DNA of 64,000 nucleotides, taken from the NCBI GenBank assembly GCA_010279815.1, contig QEOQ01000114.1:420440-484439 (forward strand), given 5' to 3'. This document shows, in pieces, positions 23,801 through 35,800 of this stretch (its first letter is position 1; each line of letters starts with the position of its first letter). The notes below the pieces were generated by a model. That model ran no database searches and was not told the origin of the DNA. It was given only the letters and a program-made list of their open reading frames with translations. The DNA is from Brachionus plicatilis. Lineage: Eukaryota > Rotifera > Eurotatoria > Ploima > Brachionidae. The translations under genes and the position numbers were made by a program.

Positions 23801-26800
23801 GGTCTTTTTGCTTGAATTTTCTATTGACCAGAACTAACCAAAACTATCAAAAATATTTAGACATCAAGGTGTTAAATTTGATATAATTTTTAGTTATTCA
23901 AAAGCAGAAAAATAATTTTTTACCATCAGAAAATATAAATTTTTTCAAAAAATCACGTAAAAAAATACTTATTTATTTATTTGAATTTAATTAACCTCCG
24001 TCATGAGAAGTAAAAATAAAAATTAGAAGAAGAGAGTACAAATTAAAAAATTATACATAAATGTAAAAATATATAAAAATATTACAATTGTAAGAAAATG
24101 AGAGGAAAATAGTTTGTTTGTTACTTATAAATTTTTTTTCTAAATTTAGAAATAAGAAAAACTAAAAAAATCAAATTTTATTTTTAGGTCTTGTGCACAG
24201 CGAGCATTACTTATGGCTTTTTTGTGAGTGATTTTGAAAAGCTATGGAAAAATCACCATACCAACAAGTCATCATTGCAAAATAAACTTCTAGGCAAAAA
24301 GAACACCCTTCGATCGGAACTTGTCACCAGAATAGTCCTTCAATATCAATACCGGACCTTTTATATTCACACACGATTGAATGAACTTGACATACGGGTT
24401 ATTGATACTCTTTTTAAATTGTCAGTCGATTCTGTTTATGCAAGTGTGCGCAAGGACGCACAGTCTCAGCTATTTTCCTTTTTGTCACATTATCCGCATT
24501 CCAATTTGGTCATAGTGCCCAAAGTGGTCGCCATGCTGAACAAATGCAATACAAACGATGAGACCAAACTCACCCATGACCAGCTAAAGGGCTGTTTGTA
24601 CATTATCAGTGGAAACAATTATCTGGACTCGTTGATGATAAAACAAAACTGGAGTGTGCTGAATCAACTGTGGCCAGTTTTGTTGCGATGTCAAAGCTAC
24701 GAAAAGCCATCAGTGCAAGCTCTACTTGACAAGATCTATGTTCGTTTGGACAAAGACTTTGACTCGTTTGAGAACAGAGTGCAGCTTGACAATGGCACTG
24801 TGCAGTTGGCTTTTGAATTTAGTGAAAAAACAAAGCTTTCGTTTGACAGCCACAAAAGACTTGATGGCTTTGTGGCAAATTCAAAACAAGAAACTCAGCT
24901 AGTAGCCAATCTAATGGATAATCTAATCTCAATTGCTAGGGAATCGACTTTGTCTTGGAAAAATCAGTCAACCAGCTATGGGTCCCTAATGTACTTGCTT
25001 TTTTCGTGTCAAAATGACAACCAACTAATGAAGCCTGAGTGCATCGAACTATTTGTGGACTCGTTGATACACGAAAATATTCACATAAGAAAAGTAAGTT
25101 GTTTTTTAAGTAAATATTTTCAAACCATCAAACCGTAGTTTCATTAAGTTGTGTGAAATTCTGTACACAAGAACAGAAAAAAAAAATAAAAAATTTATTT
25201 AGAAGCCTAAATTCAGAATATTGTGAATTTGATATATCATATTATATTTGGCGATTTATTATCTTTTAACTAAAATTACTAAAAAAAAAATTTTTTTTCC
25301 TAAATTTTAAATTAAACGTAATTATACAAAATTTAGATGCCGGGTTAAGACTTGAAACAAAAAATTAATTCATAAATGATTAAAAATTATTTTTTTTTAT
25401 TAAAAATACATTTTCTAGTTTTAAATGCGGCGCTAATATTTAGATTTTAAAGTAAAAATTTGAGGAAAAGATTGGAAAAAAAATTAAAATTAAAAATTTG
25501 GATATTAAAAAAATTAAAATGATAGAAAGCTAAAATTTTCTATTTTAAAAGTATACAAATTAGTTCTTCTTTTTGATGTATTGGCTACATTACATAATTT
25601 TATGTTTTTATTGTCTTTTTCAAAAATTATTTTTTTAAATTTCTCTTAATATGTTTTTTTCCATCTTGACCACAATTTACAGAACATGTTTTGGTCATTC
25701 AGATTATAAGCCTTGTAATTTTTAATATTTTGTTTTTGTTTTTTTTTGTACCAAAATTCACAATGCCACGAAACTTGACAAGGTACTGCCAAACCGAATA
25801 TTTTTCTGTTTATACCGAGCAACCAACCGTCTAGACTAAAATTTTTCAAATTTTAAATTCACTTTTAAATTCAAAATTTTTTTAGAATAAAAATTTTCAA
25901 TGCTTTAATTGATTATTTATAATTGAAAATATTGTTTCTTAGTAGTGTTGGGCATATTTTGTCCAGAGTCGACTCGATTAATTTTTAAGTCGACTCGACT
26001 CGAAAATATTTTTTTAAAAATTAAATTGAAAAGAAAAGTTTTAAGTTGTATTTTTCTACATAAATAACAAGGAAACTGCAAAGTCAATTTAGCTAAGTCG
26101 TTGTTTAATTTTTCTCGGCAATAGGGTCCTGGATTGATCCTCAAATGGAAAAAGATCAATGTAAATTTTAAAAAACAATTAAGTTAAATAATAAGTTAAT
26201 TAATATTAGAATTCGATAGTTGAATAGATAAAATATTTAAAAAAAAAGCAGAAAACAAAAAAAATTTTTGAGGTAAAAAAATTTAATTTAAAAGAAAATA
26301 TTTTTTTGAAGTCGAGTCGAGTCGACTAAAAAAAATTCGAGTCGACTCTAGTCGACCTAGTCGATTCCCAATACTATTTCTTAGTCTTTATTGAAATAAA
26401 GGATAAAAATAATAATAAAAAAAAAACAAATAATAAAAATATTAACCAACGCTATAATGAATTCTTCGGCAAATTTTCTCCAATACCATAGATTAAGCTT
26501 AATTTTTTTTTATCAGCATCTTTGACATTTAAAGAGAGATTTTTTAGTTTTGCGGAGTAATTTGCAAATATTAGCTGGTAATATGTTAGCTGGCTTGAAA
26601 ACAAATCGAGAATTTTTAAAATGTAACTTAATGTTAATTAATAGGCTAAAACTTTGATTTATTTATTGTTACTTTTATCATTTAGTTTAATAAAGTCTAA
26701 CAAATAAAAAAAATTATAAACTATCAATTAAAGCATTGAAAAGCTTTATTTAAAACAAATTTTTAAGTTAAAAAGGCATTTAAAATTTGAAAAATTTTAG

Positions 26801-29800
26801 TAAAAAAATGGTTCTTTGTTAGGTGAATACCAAAAAAATATCAGTATAATCAGTACTTTTTCAAGTTTCGTTGTTGTGCCGAAACCGATACCGATTTTAT
26901 TTTAGTTTGATTTTATTCATACATCTGATCGTATCCTAACTTGGGCAAAAGTCAGAAAAAAATTATTTTAAAATCTTTATAAAGCCAAGTTACCTACTTG
27001 AAAATATTTCTTTCGAAAAAAAGTAGTTTTATTTTACTCTAAAATTGAATTTCTCTCAAAAACCAGGGAATTTTTTAGTCAAAATTAGTATCTGAATTTT
27101 TTGCCGTTCCAAATAGTTATTCAGGCCACCAAATGAATTGTGAATTGTGAAATTGTGTCTAAACTATATCACGCTAGAAGCTTAGTATAAGTCCTTGATC
27201 GAATCCTTTATTCACTTCTCTTTTCTATGTCTGAACTCTTTTATAGAAACATAAAGAAAATAAAAAATATATATGTTTTTAAAATATTAAAATAGAGAAC
27301 AAAAATACAGAATAGAAAAAACAAAATTTTTTAAATAAGATAAATTTAGTTCGAATACCCCAAATTTTTTTAATTTTTTCTCCCAAATACTAAATAAAAA
27401 TCCACAATTGTTTAAATTGTACATTAAAAAAAATTCAACGCTAAACTAAATAGAAATCCAATATTTTTATTGATACATCCTCTGTACCGCCACTTAAATA
27501 AAAAGTGTCAGTAAGTTAAAAATATTAGATTTTAAATTAGTAAAATATTAACTTAATATTAAGATTAAACATAAAAGAATAAAATTGATTTTTTTAAATG
27601 ATATTAATATTTGAAGATATTAATATATGCTTCCGTTTTTTGAAAAAACATTATTTAACGGAAAAATTTAACGATTTTAAAAAACAATAAATTTTTATAA
27701 AAAATATAATGTTAGATCATTTTGTACAATTTTATACCTGAAAAACCATAATTATAAAACAGTTATCATCGTTAACATTATTAACGTTTTTTTTTTTTGA
27801 TGTTTTTTGACCAACATTTAAAAATTAAAAATTTTATTTAATAATTTATTTAAAAAATTAAAAATTTTATTTAATAATTTATTCAAAAAATTAAAAATTT
27901 TAATGGCGTTAACCTTGTTAACTCCCGTTAATTAACGTTAACGATTTTTTTCTGATTTAATCAGTAATAAGAAATTTGAATTTCGTACAGTTTAAATTTT
28001 ATTGACTTATAATATTTTATTATGACTAATTTTGTAAATTTCCAACAAAATTAATAAATAATGAACACATTTATTCAACCAAAAAAAAATTTATTAAATC
28101 AAACAAAACAAAATATATGTTTTCAGAATAAAAAATAAACCGAAATTTTTTTTTTTCAAAGTCCAAGTCCAGGCTTTAAAATATTGAATTACTTAAGAAG
28201 AAATTTATTCTAAAATTGCAACAAAATTCTGATATATGGCAAATCTATTTGCATTAGACAACCCAAGAGTATATAAATTTTTTGATATGAAGCATGATCT
28301 AGAAAATTTTAAAAAAAATTCTAGACTTGGACTTTGAAAAAAAAACCAAAATGACTTGAACTTTTTTTGGGACTTATAAACAACTCTGAATTTAAGATAG
28401 TAAATTTATTTTTCATTTTCAATAAAAAATCTTCAAATTTTTATTTTACAAATTAGCAAGTTTTTTTTTCTATTTAACTTTTTTTAAATTTTGAAATTAC
28501 GTTACTTAATTTAAACTCAATACTTAAGCATGTTAACATTTGAAATTTAATTACGCAATTATTTCTAAAAATGTAAAATAGAAAAAAAAACTTGCCAATT
28601 GGGTTTTTTTTTAGCATACTTTTAAAGAATTGTAATAAGATAGCAAAAATAATATGACAAAATATTTCAAAATATTTTAACTTTTTATTTAAGAATAATT
28701 TTTTCAAACAAGAATATTCTTTTAAAGACAATTTAAATTAATATGTATTTATTTTAATTGAAAAATTCAAATAATGTAAAAACATAATCGTTGACGCTAA
28801 TTAGCGGTAGTTAACGGTGTTAATGGTATTTAAATTTTAAATTTTGCCAGAAAATTATTTAATAAAATTCTTATATTTTAATAATTGGTCAAAAAAGAAA
28901 TGAAAAAAAAAGTTAATAACGTTAACGAAAAAAACGGTTTTGGATTTGTCAAAAATAATATTTTTTTTTTTATTTTTACTAATTAATTTGTTAAATTAAA
29001 AATTTTTGCAAAAAAAAAGAATCGTTAAATTTTTTTTAACATTTGGAATTTTTGTACAAAAAAAAAGAAAAAATTATAAAAAAATGCCAACTTCCGCTTT
29101 TTAGTGATAACCACAGAAATCAAGTAATTAAAATAGGCTAGCTATTTATCTCCTTTATTTTCTAAAATTCACAATAAAGCCATTATAGATCCTTTTAAAT
29201 TCAGGAAAAACCAAGTATAACTTTACAGAAACTCTATTTAAAAAATACATCATAAATAATTAAAAAACTTATTTAATATTTTGTGAAAATAAAAAAATAG
29301 ATAGCAATTGATGCTTTATGCATAATTTTCAAAATGGTCAAACATAAAAAGCAAACAATTGAAATGAGGGCCGAAGACTTGGTCAAAGAACAAACAAAAA
29401 ATGTGGTCTCCTCAATCGAAATAAACAAATACAATCCAGGATATAGAGAGGACAACAAGTGGCATCTGTATGATCCTGACTTTCTCACCAAGTCAAATTG
29501 GTCAGAAACAAAATTTATGGACAAATCCTACTGGGGATACTACTGCTGGCCGTCAAAAATAAAAGTCAATTTGAATAGGAGAAAATTCTACAGCCTAGAC
29601 ACTACAGAGGATGACTTTTTTTCAAAAGCGATGAGGCCAGTAGTCAATCGATTTAGAAAAGATCCTAATTTTTTTGTCAAGTTTCTTCAACTATACAGAA
29701 TAGAAGAGAGCCGTGGTCATGAAAAATTTGACAAAAAAGCTTTCTATGTGTTCAAGTCATTGTTCAGAAATTACGGAACCATTGACATAATACCAAATTT

Positions 29801-32800
29801 GGAAAGTCATTTGAAAAATTTGATCACAGATAAAGAAACGACTACACAAGAGCGTAGCCACAAACTGGCTGCTGAGCTGACCAGCGCTCTGATCAGAGGA
29901 TCAAAATACTGGCCATTTGATCAATTAAAAAAATTGTGGTCTGACTTGGAATCTGTTTTCAATCTTTTGATAGAAAATGTGACCAGCGAGAATTTGAGTC
30001 TTTGGAAGTCGTGTTTTTCGAATGCCTATGAAGACCAAGATCCAAGAAGACTCACTTTTTATTTGAATTATTTCAAAAATTTGGCTTTCAGAATTTTGCC
30101 AAATAATGATCAAGATGCCAGTGAGTCGAGTTCAACATCAACTTCGTTTCAACAGACTAGTTGCTTGCAATTTTTGATAGCATTTAGTCAAGTTGAATGG
30201 AGGGCGCCCGAATTTTGGGCCAGCTTAATTGATCTTTTCTTGAACAATATGAGTCATCCTTATAAATCTGTTCGGGAAAAAATTGGATTGTAAGTTAAAT
30301 TATTTTAAAATTTTTATTAAAATTAAACACAACAAATTATTGTACAGTTGGAAAGTTTTTTTTCTTTAATTAAAAAAAAGAAGTTAAATTTTTAATTTAA
30401 TATTGGAAAGTTTAAGAAACACAACAAAGTGTTTAAAAATTGTCAAAAGTTGTCTTCATTTGAATTTAAAATTTTTTTAAATGAGCTGGATTTAGAATTA
30501 GAATTGATCATAAGTCAAAAATTAACTTTCAATATCGAAATTCCATGCTGACTTTGACTTTAAATTTTTTTTTTAAATAATTTTTATTAAATTTTTTTTA
30601 AAACATTCAACATTTATGCATTTTTTCAAAATTTTTTTAACATCTGTTGAGGGTTTGGAAAACATATTAAATTATTTAAAAGTAAGTCTTTTGGTATGAA
30701 CCCTTTTTTCCCTAATAATAAAAGTGTCCTTTTTCTTCCTTTTTATATTTTTGTCGATGAATTATTTTTTTCCGTAAAAAAAACGTGAATATTGGTTAGC
30801 TATTTGTACTTTAATTTATCTTTGAACTTTATTATATTGTTAAATGTATTTTAATTCATTATATTTTCTAAACTATCGCAGTTCTATTATTTGATGTGGA
30901 ATCACGATGGTTCCACACAATTTAAAATGAAACTTTTATTGTTCTCCGATTTAGTGGGCAAAGTTAAATTTTTGATCAAATTTTCAAAAATCTAAAAATA
31001 AAGCTTTGAAATGATATAAAAATATAAAAATCTGTGATGAAATTTGAAAAATGAAATTTGGTCAAAAATTAAAACTTTGCCATTTAAAACCTTGATAATT
31101 CCAGTATATTAACCAAAAATTATTAAGAAAAAATTATTTAAGTTTCAAAATTTATTTAAGAAAAAGTTATATGAAAAAATTAGATTTATATTAAAAAAAT
31201 ATGAGATAAAATAAAGGGGTCCGGGGCGAGGCCGGAATTTGGTTCAGTGAAAATAATGAGCGAAGTATCTTTAAAAAAAATGAACAATAAAAATTGAAAT
31301 TTTAAATTAAATTAAGTTAATTGCTTATTGACAAAAGAACACAAAAGGACACTTCTTATGCTTGTTAATAATTTGATTAAAATAAGTTCATTTTCTTAAG
31401 CTCGTAAAATTACACAATTTTTGGTAAAATTTTGTAATAAAAACATAAATCATCGAATAATTAATAAGAAAGGGTCAGTTTTAAATTATTTGATCAACTA
31501 CAGCCATTTTTTACTGCAATAACAATTAATTTGAATTAAATAAAATAATTTTAAATTCTCGATTTGAATAAACTTGCTTTTTTTAGCCTTTTATCTGCGC
31601 GAAAAAAACTAAAATAAAAGATAAATTTAATTTAGATGAACGCTTTTATAAATTTATATCTTTGTTTACTACTAAATTCATGTAATTCATCAATAATTAT
31701 TTAAAGGTAATATATATTGTAGTAAAAAATGGTTGTGGTTAAGTATAAATTTAGCACCCATTTTGCACCTTTAATAAATTTAGCATCAACTGTCTAAGCC
31801 TGCGAAACTCTTTAAATTTATTGTGGTGCATTTTGTAGGGTTTTGCTCATCATAAGCAGACTTTGAAAGTAGATGCAACTATGTACAGTACATTTTTAAA
31901 CAAAATTTAAAGTTTTTTGATTATTCTAAAGTAGCTCTGTCACATAATTAGCGCAGTGCTTCTTGTCTGTTCTAGAGTATTCTTTACAACATTTATTTAT
32001 TACTATCATTTTAAAAACAATTCTAAATGAGGAAAAATCTAAATTGATAATTTAACTGAAAAGTCTTTAAGTAATTTCACGTGAAGTTTTTTGAAGCTTT
32101 AAAAATAAAATTTTTTTAAATATTTTCTTTTGAAAACGAAAAAATGATATTTTTGTGGCCCTTTTGGGTTTGGCCAATTCTTATCCAAAAATTTGTAAAT
32201 TTACATAATTTTACAAAAGTTATACTTAAAATACGGTAAAATTACAGATAGGATAAAATAGCGTAAATTAACCTAAAATTATGTAATTTATCTCAGAATC
32301 ACGCATCGTATCAGCACTGTAAAGTTTTATATTGATTTTGAAAAAAAAATAAAGTTCAAGTCAAATCTCACATTCTATATCTAATTGATTGACATCTTTG
32401 TACATGACCTAAAGGCTAAAATAACATTGAAAAAATTTCTATGCAATTTTTTCTAAGAATACAATTTTTGTTTAATTTTTTTTGAAAAAAAATTCCTTTA
32501 TTCAATACAAAAATTTTCGATGAAACTTGATAGTGCCGAAAAAATACTACTGCGGAAGTCTGCAAAATCTGCGCAAATTAATTGCCCTTTTATTTTTTTA
32601 ATTTTAGATAGGGTGCAAATTTGCAGAATTCTCACAGATTTTGCAGACTTCCGCAGTAGTAGTTTTTTCACTTTTTTATCATCTGCTAAACGAGTTTTAG
32701 ACCATTAAAATGAAAGCTATAAACTTTTTTTCTTGTTATATCGGAAGTTTAGTATGAAATTTCACAATGCTAAGGCTGATAAATAATGCATTATAAAAGC

Positions 32801-35800
32801 ATTGTGAATTTTCATACAAATCTTCCAAAAATTACAATAATTTTTATTAAGGACATTTTAAATTTGAAAATCTAACTTTGATTTTTCATTTTTTTAAAAA
32901 ACCATTATGTTGAATTCTACGGCCAAAAATACATTGTTGTGCACTTGATTTTTAATTTTTAAATTATGTCCTCTTTGGGTACTAGGGACCGGAAGTTGAC
33001 CAACTCAAAAAAGTTAATAGTATTCAAATTCATATAACTAATGAACACAAAAGCTTGATATAATAATCAGTTAAAAATTAAACAAATTTAGCAACAATTT
33101 ATTTTAAAAAGATTTTCTTTGCATAAAGTGGGTGCAAGAACTGTAGGATGTCGCTCACATATAGCAAGTATTATATGGTATTTTGGTTTGGAAGTTTATG
33201 AAAACAAGTTGAATACAAGAAATAAGGCAAAAATAGACTCTTTATGTTTTGATGCTGCAAGATTAAAATTATATGAAAATAATTAAAAAACGATTATTCT
33301 CTGATTATTATTCTCTAGATTTAAATAAACTAAAATAAAATTTTTTGAAAAAATTTGCTGAATTTGTTTAATTTTTAACTTTTAACTCAAGCAGATTTTG
33401 AAGGAAATCAAAAGAGGGGTCGATTATTATATCAAGCTTTTGTATTCATTAGTTATATGAATTTGAATACTAACTTTTTTGAGCTGGTCAACTTCCGGTC
33501 CCTAGTACCCAAAGAGGACATAATTTAAAAATTAAAAATCAAGTGCACTATAATGTATTTTTGGTCGTAGAATTCAAATATCATAATGGTTTTTTTAAAA
33601 AAATGAAAAATCAAAGTAGGATTTTCAGATTCAAAATGTCCTTTAAATTGAAAAAATTAAGCTTGTTAAAATTTGACGAGGAAATAATATATGTTTCACT
33701 AAATTCAATAAAAAAAATTAATAAATAATGGAAATATAAATGATCAAAAAAAATTTCAATATTTTGAGATTTCATTTTGGCTCAATGATCAATTCAAATT
33801 GGAATTTTTTTTTGTAATTTGGTAATTTATTTTATTTAGATGAAAAAATTCTGTCATCGCTACTTAAATAATTTTGAATTAGGTGGTTATAATTGTAAAG
33901 AAATACAACTAGCAAAAATATTAATTTTAAATTCTAAATGAACATACAATTTGATTAAAAATACAGTGAATTCTCGATTATCGAGACTCGTTTGGGAAAC
34001 AAAAATATTAGTCTCGATAATTTTGTCTCTTTATTTGATATTCAAGACTTTTTCAATTTTAATTAAAAGCTTCGAAAATTTTTATATAAAAATATTATTT
34101 AAAAAAAATAAAAAATTTAAAGTATATTATACAAATTAATATCATTTAGATTCAAAATCAAAAAATGAAGTTATCAATTTTTGAGATTTGTTTGTTTCTT
34201 TCAAGCTATCCATTCTGATTTTTATCGCAGCAAGGTGATCTAAATCACATTCATAGCTTTCAGAATCTGAAGAATGGGTTTCAAAATAACTAAATAATTT
34301 TTCATAATAACCTATTGCTTCTTTGTTTGAAACAGCTCTTACTGTATCTTCTTTTTCTTTTTCCGAATCATCAATAACATATGTTATATATAACATAGAA
34401 AATTGACATTTGAAAAAATATTCGATAAGACATAATTTAGGTCTCGAAAATTAAGTAAACTTTACATTAAAAGTCTCAGTTTTATTATAAAATATAGTCT
34501 CGATAATAAAAAAATTATCGAGACTCGAGTCTCGATAATCAATTTTTTTTTACGTGTAAAAGGATTTAAAAAATTCGGGAAACAAAAATTTATATAAAAA
34601 GTCTCGAGTCTCGATAATCATGGGCCTCGATAATCGAGAATCCAATTTAATCAATTTATTGCTAAATAATTTTTTAAATTTTTTATTTCAACTTTTAAAA
34701 CTGACAAAAAAATCTTTAGTATTTTTTATTTAGAATTTAATTTTTGTATTGGAACTTTTGCGCGAAAATTCACAATGCCCACAAAAAAATTTTTAAAATT
34801 AAAATTAAACTTTTTATTAAAAGTTGCTTGGCTCTAAGTCATGTGACAGATGTAGACTATTCTGCTTCAATAAACAGCTCTAGCAACATTCAAAAAAACA
34901 AAAATCAAATGAAAAACATGAAACGCTTCATAGACTACTTAGAAAAGCGTTTAGACAAAGGAATCGAGCTGTTCAGCTCAGTGTCTGATTCTGTGGAAGA
35001 TGAAGCGGCCAAATTAGCCGATAGCAAAAGTCCACAGCACCAATCGGCCATCAACTGCTTACAAACCATCTTTGCGTGGTTTGGCTATTACATTTACAAG
35101 TCGTATCAGCCAGTCAACCGTCATATAATACGCCTGATACCTCAATTGTGCAGTGTAGACAAAATCGCAGCCCAAGAGGTTACAATTAAAACCCAACTGC
35201 CAATGATCCGAATAGCCTTGTCAATGTGGATAATGGACAAAACAAGCTCTAGAGAATTCATCAATCAATTGGCTGTCATAGTCAAAATGAAGAGTTGGAT
35301 GTCCAGACTGGCTGGTGTGCAAATGCTGCAAAATTTTGGCATTTTTAATCTATTCCTAGTTGAGAATGAAGTTAAAATTTTTATAAAAAATTTAATATTA
35401 GATTCTCTAGTGGACGAACAACTGGAGGTTCGAGTGTGCGCAAGTCTGGCACTTACAGCTCTGATTCACTCGAATTTTATTCAGGTTGATGATGAGCTTG
35501 TGTCAAAGCTAAAAAGTTTGAGTGTCATAAAAGCTAGAAAAAAAGATAAGGAATCGGGCAAAATTGTGACAAACATGTCCAATTTGGTGAAGAAACATGG
35601 AGGAATTGTGGGTCTGTGCTCGATCGTTAACTCGTGTCCGTACGACGTACCGGATTATCTACCCGAAGTGGTCACTTATTTGTGCAGCTTTACCAACGAT
35701 CAAGTGCCCATTCAGAGCTCAGTTAGAAAGTGTCTGAGTGAATTTAGGCGAACGCATTACGACAATTGGTCGGAGCACAAGCTTAAGTTCGATGAGAGCC

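Noticed and set aside
29334..29336. ATG as start of a separate gene at exon 11
   Set aside because: Frame and homology extend upstream to the acceptor at 29300, so this Met is internal.
34744..34823. First 27 codons of the open frame before PSME4 exon 12
   Set aside because: Lys/Ile-rich intron sequence; the phase-matched acceptor at 34823 starts the conserved part.
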